The notes below the pieces were generated by a model, which did no database searches, had not been told where the DNA came from, and worked only from the letters and a program-made list of their open reading frames with translations. The position numbers and the translations under genes are program-made. Below, piece after piece: positions 1 to 5,953 of a stretch of 6,226 nucleotides of DNA (positions are counted from its first letter, which is position 1; the number at the start of each line of letters is the position of its first letter). This DNA comes from an uncultured Desulfobacterales bacterium (GTDB taxonomy: Bacteria; Desulfobacterota; Desulfobacteria; Desulfobacterales; UBA11574): contig CALANC010000303.1 of NCBI GenBank assembly GCA_937925895.1, positions 1-6,226 on the forward strand, written 5' to 3'.

Positions 1-466
1 GGATGACGCCGGGACGGGCAATGAGACTGGAAGTGGAACCGACATTGACAATACTTCCCTTAATCCCCTCGGAGATCATGGTTTTGGCAACTGCCTGGCT
101 ACACAGGAAAGCTCCCTTCAGATTCGTATCCAGGACCTTGTCCCATTCTTCTTCGGCTAACTCTAGGAAAGGCGTGCAGGGGTAAAGTCCAGCATTGTTG
201 ACAAAGCCGTGGATTTTACCAAAATGCGCTATCACGCTATTCACCAGCCCCTGAACGTCTTTAGATTGCGATACATCGCAGGTGACGCTCAAAAGCTCGC
301 CCGTGCCCTTGTCCCAGGCACTCTCCAACTCTTCAAGTTTTCTGGAGTGACGAGAACAGACAACAACTCTGGCCCCTTTTTGAAGCAACGACAAGCTCAG
401 TTTTTTACCGATTCCGGCAGATGCTCCGGTAACAACAATTACTTTACTGTGGAATTCATCCGACAT
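1..466 (-). CDS. Short-chain dehydrogenase/reductase (SDR), N-terminal part, cut by window edge
   Basis: Reading leftward from ATG at 466, 155 codons are open to the window edge, so the C-terminus is missing. The product is a classical SDR: the nucleotide-binding TGxxxGIG motif is seen as TGASAGIG (residues 13-20), Asp64-Val65 follow the third strand, NNAG is at 90-93, the active-site Asn is N115, and the catalytic Ser is most likely S144 in NVGSTSS. The Tyr-x3-Lys pair would lie just outside the window. Ser38-Arg39 after the second strand suggests NADP(H) preference (family knowledge; an inference here). Such enzymes interconvert alcohols and ketones, or reduce 3-ketoacyl thioesters, in the cytoplasm. 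The Shine-Dalgarno is weak (a GGGGG run about 8 nt before ATG). The gene sits 49 nt downstream of the old yellow enzyme gene and is probably the fourth gene of the same operon. The substrate cannot be told; FabG-like, alcohol and sugar dehydrogenases all share these motifs. Confidence 0.93.
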   Translation of the reverse strand, partial: MSDEFHSKVIVVTGASAGIGKKLSLSLLQKGARVVVCSRHSRKLEELESAWDKGTGELLSVTCDVSQSKDVQGLVNSVIAHFGKIHGFVNNAGLYPCTPFLELAEEEWDKVLDTNLKGAFLCSQAVAKTMISEGIKGSIVNVGSTSSLIARPGVI

Positions 467-515
467 TTTTTGCCCCCAGGGTGACGAATCTGACCAATTA
501 TAAATGAAAAGTCCT

Positions 516-1673
516 TCATGTGTCCTTGTAGATCGGTTTCCCAAATAAGTTATAATTTTGTGCGCACCGCACTGCTTCTCCACGTTGCTGGGCCGTATGG
601 CAGGTCATACAGTATTTGCAATGAACGATATCATTAGACAGCCCGCTCTGCACCTTGCGAGCCCAATATGGATCACAAAGCAGCTGGCGAGCCAGGGCAA
701 CCATGTCACACTTGCCATCCACCAGAGCCCTTGAAGCGATAATCCAATCGTCGAGCTTGGCGACCGCAATCACTGGAATATTTACAGCTTGTTTAATCGC
801 CGCCGCATAATCTAGAAACGGCCCTGGTGGTGTATCTTTCAACGGCATGGCCCCAACGCGGATGTTCACTGTACCCTTAATTTTTTTGTTGATCGGCAGC
901 GTGTAGGCTGAAACATGGATGGCATCTGCTCCGGCTGCTTCCAGAATACTGGCAACCTGCCGACCTTCTACCAGACTCAATCCTGGATCAAGCGCCTCGC
1001 AAGCGTGAATGCGAACCCAAACTGGATAATCTGGGCTGAGCGTTGACTTGATATCCTCGATGACCTCACAGCTGAGCCTGGTACGGTTCACGACGCTACC
1101 TCCGTATTCGTCCGTCCTGCGGTTGGTATAGGGCGAAAGTGAGGCACTGAGCAGGTAGAAATGTGCAGCATGAAGTTCAATCCCGTCAAACCCGGCCTTT
1201 TGAGCTCTCTGGGCGGCCAAGACGAATTGGCGTCGTACATCACGAAATTCTGCAACTGAGAGGGCGCGCGGTACATCGCCCTCGCGGACAGCCACAGGGG
1301 ATACTGATTCGGTGCGTATTCCGGCTGGGGTTAAAATTTTCGGTCCGCCATGACAAAGCTGCAATAGCGCAACGGCACCCGCATCCTGAATCGCACCTGC
1401 CAAACGGGTTAGCCCGGGAATAAAGCGGTCATCATAAGATCCAATCTGATGTGAGCTTATGCGTCCTCGAGTGCTGATGGGTGAGGCCTCAACGACAATG
1501 GTGCCCACGCCGCCCCGTGCTCGTTCAGCATAGTACGCAACCTGGTGGTCTGTGACTTCGTCAAAGGAACTGGCGAAATTCGTCACCATCGGCGCCATAA
1601 CCACACGGTTTCTCGCAGTAATTGAAGCGAATTGTAACGGATTGAATAACGCGGCCTTCAAGTCGTTGCCCAT
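516..1673 (-). CDS. Old yellow enzyme-family FMN oxidoreductase with C-terminal 4Fe-4S cysteine motif
   Basis: The 385-residue product is an FMN-binding TIM barrel of the old yellow enzyme class, in the branch with 2,4-dienoyl-CoA reductase, 2-enoate reductase, BaiCD and trimethylamine dehydrogenase. Visible marks are NRVVMAPM (22-29), LQLCHGG (104-110), ELHAAHFYLLSASLSPYTNRR (166-186; Tyr173 sits where dienoyl-CoA reductase has its active-site Tyr), RTDEYGGS (186-193), Arg221, and His253. Cys352, Cys355, Cys358 and Cys370 form CxxCxxCx11C, the expected ligands of a 4Fe-4S cluster. The likely reaction is reduction of a C=C bond next to a carbonyl or thioester. The protein stops 15 residues after the last Cys, whereas characterised Fe-S members continue for about 250-300 residues with FAD and NAD(P)H domains, so electrons must come from another protein. 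The start at 1673 is supported by a purine-rich GGGGAAGTAGG upstream. It lies 63 nt after the M20 gene and 49 nt before the SDR gene. Confidence 0.93.
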   Translation of the reverse strand: MGNDLKAALFNPLQFASITARNRVVMAPMVTNFASSFDEVTDHQVAYYAERARGGVGTIVVEASPISTRGRISSHQIGSYDDRFIPGLTRLAGAIQDAGAVALLQLCHGGPKILTPAGIRTESVSPVAVREGDVPRALSVAEFRDVRRQFVLAAQRAQKAGFDGIELHAAHFYLLSASLSPYTNRRTDEYGGSVVNRTRLSCEVIEDIKSTLSPDYPVWVRIHACEALDPGLSLVEGRQVASILEAAGADAIHVSAYTLPINKKIKGTVNIRVGAMPLKDTPPGPFLDYAAAIKQAVNIPVIAVAKLDDWIIASRALVDGKCDMVALARQLLCDPYWARKVQSGLSNDIVHCKYCMTCHTAQQRGEAVRCAQNYNLFGKPIYKDT

Positions 1674-1736
1674 AAAACCTACTTCCCCGGATCACGCCCT
1701 TGCAGGAGAACCTCAGATGTTCGTCCTAATCTATTA

Positions 1737-2984
1737 TTAGCCACATAACTCTACAACTAAGCCGGCAAACACCTTTGCCGTCTCCACAAGTTCATCGACT
1801 GTAATAAATTCGTCTACACTGTGGGCTCTGATGAAATCGCCCCCCCCATACATCAGACCGGCTATGCCGTTAATTGATGTCCAGTAGGCATTTCCTAATG
1901 AAGAGTATCCCACCATGTTTCCTGAGGGGGTAACTTTCTTTCCAGTCATTTCCTCGACAACCTTTTGTACCGTTTTTACAAATTCATGATCCGGCCCGAT
2001 GCCGCCGGTCTGTCTGTCATTCAGCAACCTAATGCTTTCAATCTTAAAGTCTGGATCTTTATCCTTTAGCCTATTGAAGGTTTCATCCATGAATTGCTTC
2101 ACGACTTCTTTTTTTGTTGCCGGCCGAATATCAAAGGTTATTTTGCATCGGCCCGGAACGACGTTGATGGCGTCTCCCCCATGCAGGATGCCGATATTAA
2201 TGGTGTCGCTGCCCATAAGCGGGTCCGTTTTGATTTCATATGACAATACGGCATTCGCGAGCGATATGGCCTTTTCGATAGCATTAACACCTTCTTTCGG
2301 ATTTCCGCCATGGGCCGAGATCCCTTTGAAAATGATTTCATACCAAAGTCGTCCTCGGGCCAGACAACCCACCGTTTCAAGACCAGTGGGTTCTCCGGCA
2401 ATATGGTAGTCGGGCTTATTAAATCCATGTTCCTGGAAGCCCTTTTCAATGAGGTATCCCATACCGGGCCATTGTCCGATTTCATCGTCAACCGTGGACG
2501 TAAGGATCAAATCTCCCTTCAATTCTATGCCCGCCTCTTTGATCGCCCTGAGCACAATCAATTGAGCCGCCAGATGGCATTTGGTATCCTCTGCACCTCT
2601 TCCATATATTTTGCCGTCGTGGATTTCCCCACCAAAGGGTGGATACTTCCACATGGATTCGTCACCCACACTCACCACATCCATGTGAGCATCCAGACAA
2701 AACACAGGAGTATGTTGCTTTCCCTCTAACCGGGCGATGACATTGGGTCTCGGATATGTAAGTCCCAACTCCTTCACCTCTTCCTCGGGTGCACATGCCA
2801 CAATCGGCTCCAACCCTTCGGCCTTATAGAACTCGACCATCTTCTGTGCCATAAATTCATAATCCCCTGGAGGATTTACCGACGGGATCCTGACCAACTC
2901 CTGAGTGATTCTAACCAAGTCATCCCGATTGTCTTCGATCTTCCTCGAAACTTCCTCGCGCAATACCCTTCTGTCTATTACCAT
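1737..2984 (-). CDS. M20-family metallopeptidase/deacylase (ArgE/DapE type)
   Basis: The 415-residue product is a two-domain, di-zinc, cytoplasmic M20 amidohydrolase. The metal-site motifs are in order: LDAHMDVV (97-104; His100 ligand, Asp102), GRGAEDTK (128-135; Asp133 bridging ligand), VDDEIG (165-170; Glu168 ligand), GEPTG (197-201; Glu198 ligand) and AHSVDEF (387-393; His388 ligand). The inserted dimerisation domain carries SAHGGNPKEGVNAIE. The N-terminal RIPSVNPPGD is typical of the family. One oddity is that the residue before Glu168, normally the catalytic Glu base (DEE in most relatives), is Asp167. Family members release acyl groups from N-acyl amino acids, split dipeptides or hydrolyse N-carbamoyl compounds, and the motifs do not separate these. 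The start is firm: a TAAGGAGGA Shine-Dalgarno lies 7 nt upstream and overlaps the stop codon of the acetyltransferase gene, so the pair is probably translationally coupled. Confidence 0.94.
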   Translation of the reverse strand: MVIDRRVLREEVSRKIEDNRDDLVRITQELVRIPSVNPPGDYEFMAQKMVEFYKAEGLEPIVACAPEEEVKELGLTYPRPNVIARLEGKQHTPVFCLDAHMDVVSVGDESMWKYPPFGGEIHDGKIYGRGAEDTKCHLAAQLIVLRAIKEAGIELKGDLILTSTVDDEIGQWPGMGYLIEKGFQEHGFNKPDYHIAGEPTGLETVGCLARGRLWYEIIFKGISAHGGNPKEGVNAIEKAISLANAVLSYEIKTDPLMGSDTINIGILHGGDAINVVPGRCKITFDIRPATKKEVVKQFMDETFNRLKDKDPDFKIESIRLLNDRQTGGIGPDHEFVKTVQKVVEEMTGKKVTPSGNMVGYSSLGNAYWTSINGIAGLMYGGGDFIRAHSVDEFITVDELVETAKVFAGLVVELCG

Positions 2985-2990
2985 GTAACG

Positions 2991-2999
2991 TCCTCCTTA
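2991..2999 (-). promoter_or_regulatory. Strong ribosome binding site of the leftward M20 gene
   Basis: On the minus strand this reads TAAGGAGGA, an extended match to the 16S anti-Shine-Dalgarno end, 7 nt before the ATG at 2984. Its first three bases are the TAA stop of the upstream acetyltransferase gene, so terminating ribosomes are placed directly at the next start. It is the strongest Shine-Dalgarno in the window and fixes the start. Confidence 0.85.
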
Positions 3000-3845
3000 A
3001 CCAATTCCAAAATTCGTATGTCCATAGATTAAATTCCGTTGATCGGGTAGAGTCGATCCACCCTGTAACATATGGTGGTTTGAGAGTTTGAGTTGGAAAT
3101 CGAAACGCTTCAACAGATCAGCGGCAGCCAAGTTTAGTTTGGAGGCGATTGCAAGGGGCGGCTCGTCATAGGGAAGTGTCAAACCGGCTTGAAGTAACGT
3201 TTCAGCATCCTGCGGACTGCGAGCTGCCCATGGCCCCAGCCGCTGTAATTGGGCAAACAAATACCCATCCATGTGCCCGGATTTATCGTAGACAGCGAAG
3301 GCACGATCCGCGAAATCTGTGAGCAAAACTCGAAATATGGCGGCCCGAGATGCTCCGAAAATTGGAGTATCGAAATCGACAAGCACTTGGATATCATCTA
3401 TGCGAAGTAGGTAAAAATGTTGTGAATAATTTGAAAGATGTGAATGATCGGTAAGCTGAAAAAGGAGTGCCTGATCAAAAACCGAGAAGCCAAACCGGGC
3501 GTATAATGGAAAGCCAGCCTCACTGGTGGCAAGCCTCAGAAGGGAGATACCCTGTTGCTGTGTCCAGTTAAGCATGTGCTGCAACAATGCCTTGCCGATG
3601 CCTTTGCGCTGAAAATCCTTGCGAACGGCCATCATTCCCAGGTAGGTAAATGGGCCAAAATTTATCGCTCCTATCACTCTCGCGGACTCATCCTGTAAAG
3701 TAGTTAGGAGCCACCAATCTGGCTGTAATGCAAAGTATCGGCAAATTTCTGCAAGCTGGCTTTCAGATAAATCGAATGCAGATCTGACAATGCTGTCAGC
3801 GATCTCAAGGTCGTTTTCCGATAAAGGGCCAATTGATATGTCCAT
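2997..3845 (-). CDS. GNAT N-acetyltransferase with additional C-terminal acetyltransferase-like domain
   Basis: From ATG at 3845 the product has 282 residues. The N-terminal half is a GNAT domain: ISIGPLSENDL (3-13) is the usual first strand, and motif A is AVRKDFQRKGIGKALL (73-88) with the acetyl-CoA pyrophosphate loop Q79-R-K-G-I-G-K85, followed by LYARFGF (114-120). The C-terminal half shows FGASR (163-167), GYLFAQLQRLGPWAA (194-208) and a YGHTNFGIG end. This matches the second domain of bidomain GNATs (the Acetyltransf_18 type), from memory of the family pattern. It transfers an acetyl group from acetyl-CoA to an amine, substrate unknown. A TTG at 3884 would add 13 residues but lacks a ribosome binding site. 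ATG 3845 has GAGAG about 9 nt upstream and starts right at the fold, so it is preferred. It is the first gene of the leftward operon, 12 nt before the M20 gene. Confidence 0.87.
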   Translation of the reverse strand: MDISIGPLSENDLEIADSIVRSAFDLSESQLAEICRYFALQPDWWLLTTLQDESARVIGAINFGPFTYLGMMAVRKDFQRKGIGKALLQHMLNWTQQQGISLLRLATSEAGFPLYARFGFSVFDQALLFQLTDHSHLSNYSQHFYLLRIDDIQVLVDFDTPIFGASRAAIFRVLLTDFADRAFAVYDKSGHMDGYLFAQLQRLGPWAARSPQDAETLLQAGLTLPYDEPPLAIASKLNLAAADLLKRFDFQLKLSNHHMLQGGSTLPDQRNLIYGHTNFGIG

Positions 3846-3847
3846 TT

Positions 3848-3858
3848 GAGAGTCTCTC
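3848..3858. repeat. Small perfect inverted repeat just before the acetyltransferase start
   Basis: GAGAGTCTCTC is a perfect 5-bp inverted repeat around one central base, lying 2 nt upstream of the ATG at 3845. On the transcript it includes the GAGAG taken as the ribosome binding site. It could be a short operator half-site pair or a hairpin masking the site, but a repeat this short is also expected by chance. Confidence 0.25.
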
Positions 3859-3929
3859 GGTTCTTTCTTAGGATTTTCCCGCAAAAAAGGTCATTAAAGT
3901 CTACAATGCCCATCCCTTCATATAATGCT

Positions 3930-3958
3930 TTTATATACCTAACTTGTCTAATGATCAA
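3930..3958 (-). promoter_or_regulatory. Candidate sigma70-type promoter for the leftward operon
   Basis: On the minus strand TTGATC (3958-3953) and TATAAA (3935-3930) are separated by exactly 17 bp, four of six and five of six matches to the -35 and -10 consensus. Transcription would start near 3922, leaving a leader of about 75 nt before the ATG at 3845. The location upstream of the first operon gene and opposite the plus-strand relics fits. The A+T-rich background raises the chance of a random match. Confidence 0.45.
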
Positions 3959-4000
3959 TAAAGTTGTATCGCTTCAAAGGACAGTGGACAGATTCAAGGT

Positions 4001-4159
4001 ATAGTATCGAGATGGTTTAGATTATACTCATGAACATGAAGCTTTGCAAAATTTAACATCGGCAGATGTCTACTATGGTAGGGCCGCGATATCCTGACGA
4101 GGCGGAAGAAAATCAAGAAGATTACAATGCTTCATCGTAGGAGGTATAGTTGCTCTTAA
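4001..4159 (+). mobile_element. IS3-family transposase remnant (C-terminal end, frameshifted)
   Basis: Only the last part of an IS3-type DDE transposase is recognisable. From 4011 the frame gives DGLDYTHEHEALQNLTSADV then YYGR, matching the conserved end YNHERYHEALxNLTPADVYYGR; two codons (Arg-Tyr) appear deleted between the two CATGAA copies. This frame stops at TGA 4095. The expected continuation, ILTRRKKIKKITMLHRRR, is in a different frame from 4088 and ends at TAA 4157. A further shift near 4018 is suggested because IVSRWF, from 4001 in another frame, resembles the preceding IxRFVDYY segment. The catalytic DDE core and the N-terminal OrfA are absent, so it is inactive. The element's ends were not identified with confidence. 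It lies directly before the livF relic on the same strand. Confidence 0.75.
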
Positions 4160-4161
4160 AA

Positions 4162-4177
4162 GGTTGATTAAACAACC
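4162..4177. repeat. Short inverted repeat at the junction between transposase and livF relics
   Basis: GGTTG and CAACC (4162-4166 and 4173-4177) form an imperfect hairpin with a 6-base loop, lying 2 nt after the transposase relic's stop and a few bases before recognisable livF homology. The true right end of the insertion element must be near here. Whether this repeat is part of that end is not shown by the sequence. Confidence 0.2.
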
Positions 4178-4185
4178 ACGAAAAG

Positions 4186-4392
4186 GTATTTGGGACCCGA
4201 AACCTTATACTATTTTTGTGCCTGATTTGCCCTAAACCTTTTGAAGACATACAAGTTGAACAAAATGCGAATATTTCTCTGCAGGTTGCAGCCAGAGCCT
4301 ATGTGATCGAAAAGGGTGAAGTTACTCTCAACGATTCAGGTCAGGCGCTATTAAACAATGAATTTGTTAAAAAAGCATTTTTAGGCATGTAA
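4186..4392 (+). pseudogene. livF: Decayed 3' end of livF (branched-chain amino acid ABC transporter ATPase)
   Basis: The frame ending at TAA 4390-4392 reads VEQNANISLQVAARAYVIEK (4255-4314) and closes with VKKAFLGM. This is the characteristic LivF C-terminus (VEQNAxxALxxAxRxYVLExG...VRKAYLGM). Upstream in the same frame, GTRNLILFL (4192-4218) and LICPKPFEDI (4222-4251) line up with the Walker B/D-loop segment (SRPKLLLLDEPSLGLAPKLV). The DEPS residues needed for ATP hydrolysis are lost, and about 15-20 residues are missing before VEQ. The Walker A, Q-loop and signature regions are absent. The intact protein would be about 235 residues and would power uptake of branched-chain amino acids or related amides. 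What remains is about 65 codons with no start, clearly non-functional. It stands 39 nt upstream of the rightward M20 gene, which suggests a former operon. Confidence 0.87.
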
Positions 4393-4422
4393 AAATTCGC
4401 ATTAAAATCGATTTTATTGAAT

Positions 4423-4428
4423 GAGGAG
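4423..4428 (+). promoter_or_regulatory. Ribosome binding site deciding the start of the rightward M20 gene
   Basis: GAGGAG lies 3 nt before the ATG at 4432. The spacing is short, but it is the only good Shine-Dalgarno here and favours ATG 4432 over the in-frame TTG at 4417, which would place this purine run inside the coding sequence. Confidence 0.55.
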
Positions 4429-4431
4429 CTT

Positions 4432-5589
4432 ATGACACGATACATTAAAGAGTCTGAAATTTGCGAACTAACACAAGCTTTGGTTAAACAGCCGACCGTA
4501 AATCCTCCTGGTGATACTAAGGAATGCGCCAATATTATTGCCGATTATTTTCATAAGAATAGAATTGAAGCCGAATTATTGGATTGCAAAAACGGTATCG
4601 TCAATGTGGTGGCAAAATACACAGGGACAAAAAGCGGTAAAACACTGCTCTTAAATGGTCACATGGATGTGGTAGCACCAGGCAAAGAATGGACGGTGGA
4701 TCCATTTGGAGGTGAAATACAAGATGGCAAAATGTACGGAAGAGGCACATGTGATATGAAATCAGGCATTGCTGCAATGGCCGCCGCCATGGTTGGGTTT
4801 AAGCGTTCAAAAAAAAAATTTAATGGCGAAATAATTTTAATGGCGGTTGGAGATGAAGAAACCGGAAGTCAATTTGGAACTCGCTACTTATTAGAGCAAA
4901 AAATAGGCTTGAATGCAGATTTTGCTATAGTAACCGAGCCGACTGATCTCAAACTTGAACTGGGGAACCGCGGCTTAAGATGGATTGATTTGAGCATCAC
5001 CGGTAAAGCGTGTCATGCAGGCAGGCCTCACCTTGGCATCAATGCAATAGAGTATGGTGCGCGATTAATTGATGCGATTCGAACTTTCAAACCCAAAATA
5101 AGAAACGACAAATTCGAACCGTCCTTATCGAGCTTATCAGTAACCCAAATAAGCGGAGGGACTCAGGCGAATGTGATACCGAATCAATGCCGGATAACAC
5201 TGGATAGAAGAATGCTTCCGGGTGAAACAACCGAAACAGTTATGTCAGAACTATCGAATATTATTGATTCGGCGGCCCTGAGCGATGTCACAATTGACAT
5301 TGAAATGAGACCGAACTTCTGGGACCCTTACTTAATATCCGAATCTGAACCGATTGTTCAGACCATAAAAAATTCATATAAAAAAATTATTGGGAAAAAT
5401 CCTTTAATCGGAACCAAGCCTGCATGCACAGACGGCTCTCACCTATTCCATATTGGAAAAATCCCGGCATTGCTTTTTGGCCCGGGACTTCCGGCATTAT
5501 CTCATCAAGTTAATGAATATGTCCCCCTCCGAAATATCTATCTCGCCACAGATATCTTCATTGACGCCTTTGAAAAGCTATTGAGATAA
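4432..5589 (+). CDS. M20-family metallopeptidase/deacylase (ArgE/DapE type), second copy
   Basis: The 385-residue product is a complete M20 amidohydrolase with a full catalytic set: NGHMDVV (75-81; His77 ligand, Asp79), GRGTCDMKSG (103-112; Asp108 bridging), GDEETG (140-145; Glu142 general base, Glu143 ligand), TEPTD (168-172; Glu169 ligand) and SHQVNEYV (357-364; His358 ligand). The dimerisation domain carries CHAGRPHLGINAIE. It is annotated in the ArgE/DapE group, whose members remove acetyl, succinyl or similar groups from amino acids in the cytoplasm. No biosynthetic arg or dap gene is nearby, so a catabolic deacylase is as likely. It diverges from the leftward M20 product throughout, although the N-terminal PTVNPPGD and the xPFGGEIxDGKxYGRG block are shared, so it is a paralogue and not a recent duplicate. 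The upstream livF relic suggests it once belonged to a transporter operon. The A+T-rich codon choice differs from the old yellow enzyme gene. Confidence 0.95.
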   Translation: MTRYIKESEICELTQALVKQPTVNPPGDTKECANIIADYFHKNRIEAELLDCKNGIVNVVAKYTGTKSGKTLLLNGHMDVVAPGKEWTVDPFGGEIQDGKMYGRGTCDMKSGIAAMAAAMVGFKRSKKKFNGEIILMAVGDEETGSQFGTRYLLEQKIGLNADFAIVTEPTDLKLELGNRGLRWIDLSITGKACHAGRPHLGINAIEYGARLIDAIRTFKPKIRNDKFEPSLSSLSVTQISGGTQANVIPNQCRITLDRRMLPGETTETVMSELSNIIDSAALSDVTIDIEMRPNFWDPYLISESEPIVQTIKNSYKKIIGKNPLIGTKPACTDGSHLFHIGKIPALLFGPGLPALSHQVNEYVPLRNIYLATDIFIDAFEKLLR

Positions 5590-5610
5590 ATTCAAATCAA
5601 GAAAATAAAT

Positions 5611-5617
5611 AGAAGGA
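5611..5617 (+). promoter_or_regulatory. Ribosome binding site of the broken flavoprotein gene
   Basis: AGAAGGA lies 9 nt before an in-frame ATT at 5627, where relatives have ATG, and 21 nt before the first regular start candidate (TTG 5639). The spacing points to 5627 as the original start position. Confidence 0.4.
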
Positions 5618-5626
5618 ATACAGTTT

Positions 5627-5953
5627 ATTAAGCCCCTATTGATATTAAGAATAAATGGCAGTCCCCGTAAGGCAAACACGGATATTTTCCTGGAAGAATC
5701 GCTGGAGAGTACGAAAACAGTCCAGGGTATAACTACGGAGACGATTCTGTTGAGAAAGGAAAATATCAATTTTTGTATTGGCTGTTTTAAATGTTTCAAA
5801 TCTAAAAACGATTTTGGATGTCAGGTTCACCAGGATTCGATGGATGTATTTTTTTCTAAATTAGGTGAATGCAGTGCAATACTATTGGCTTCACCCATAT
5901 ATTTCAGCCGAGTCACCGAGCATATAAAAGCATTCATGGATAAAGAAACCTGA
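5627..5953 (+). pseudogene. Truncated iron-sulfur flavoprotein / NADPH-dependent FMN reductase
   Basis: The frame encodes the first half of a flavodoxin-fold FMN reductase of the iron-sulfur flavoprotein type. From the TTG at 5639 it shows INGSPRKANT (residues 5-14, the FMN phosphate loop), FCIGCFKC (45-52), Cys61 and DSM (66-68), then ASPIYFSRVTEHIKAFMD (84-101). Cys46, 49, 52 and 61 form CxxCxxCx8C, the cluster motif of this family. Full-length members have roughly 180-250 residues; this one stops at TGA 5951 after 104, just where the SPIY...KAFxDR block ends, and nothing family-like follows in any frame. Reading back to 5627 gives (ATT)KPLLILRINGSPR, which fits the usual MKxLxIxGSPR start, so the start codon may be mutated ATG to ATT. 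It lies 37 nt after the M20 gene. Most likely a broken gene; a short functional electron carrier cannot be fully excluded. Confidence 0.75.

Noticed and set aside
3..484. Two plus-strand ORFs (60 and 91 codons) at the left edge
   Set aside because: They lie antisense to the SDR gene, whose minus-strand translation has a full set of SDR motifs; their own translations look like no protein family.
3846..3884. TTG at 3884 as start of the acetyltransferase
   Set aside because: No ribosome binding site precedes it and the extra 13 residues are charged and outside the fold; ATG 3845 begins right at the first GNAT strand.
3704..3958. 84-codon minus-strand ORF overlapping the acetyltransferase start
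   Set aside because: It overlaps the well-supported GNAT domain in another frame, its start coincides with the candidate -35 element, and its product shows no recognisable motif.
4364..4408. Promoter for the rightward M20 gene (TAAAAT at 4403-4408 as -10)
   Set aside because: No convincing -35 lies at 16-18 bp; A+T-rich DNA gives such -10 matches by chance. The gene's promoter remains unknown.
4417..4431. TTG at 4417 as start of the rightward M20 gene
   Set aside because: The GAGGAG just downstream of it is better explained as the ribosome binding site of ATG 4432.
1737..5589. Naming either M20 gene argE or dapE
   Set aside because: The visible motifs are shared by many M20 deacylases and neither gene has arginine or lysine biosynthesis neighbours.
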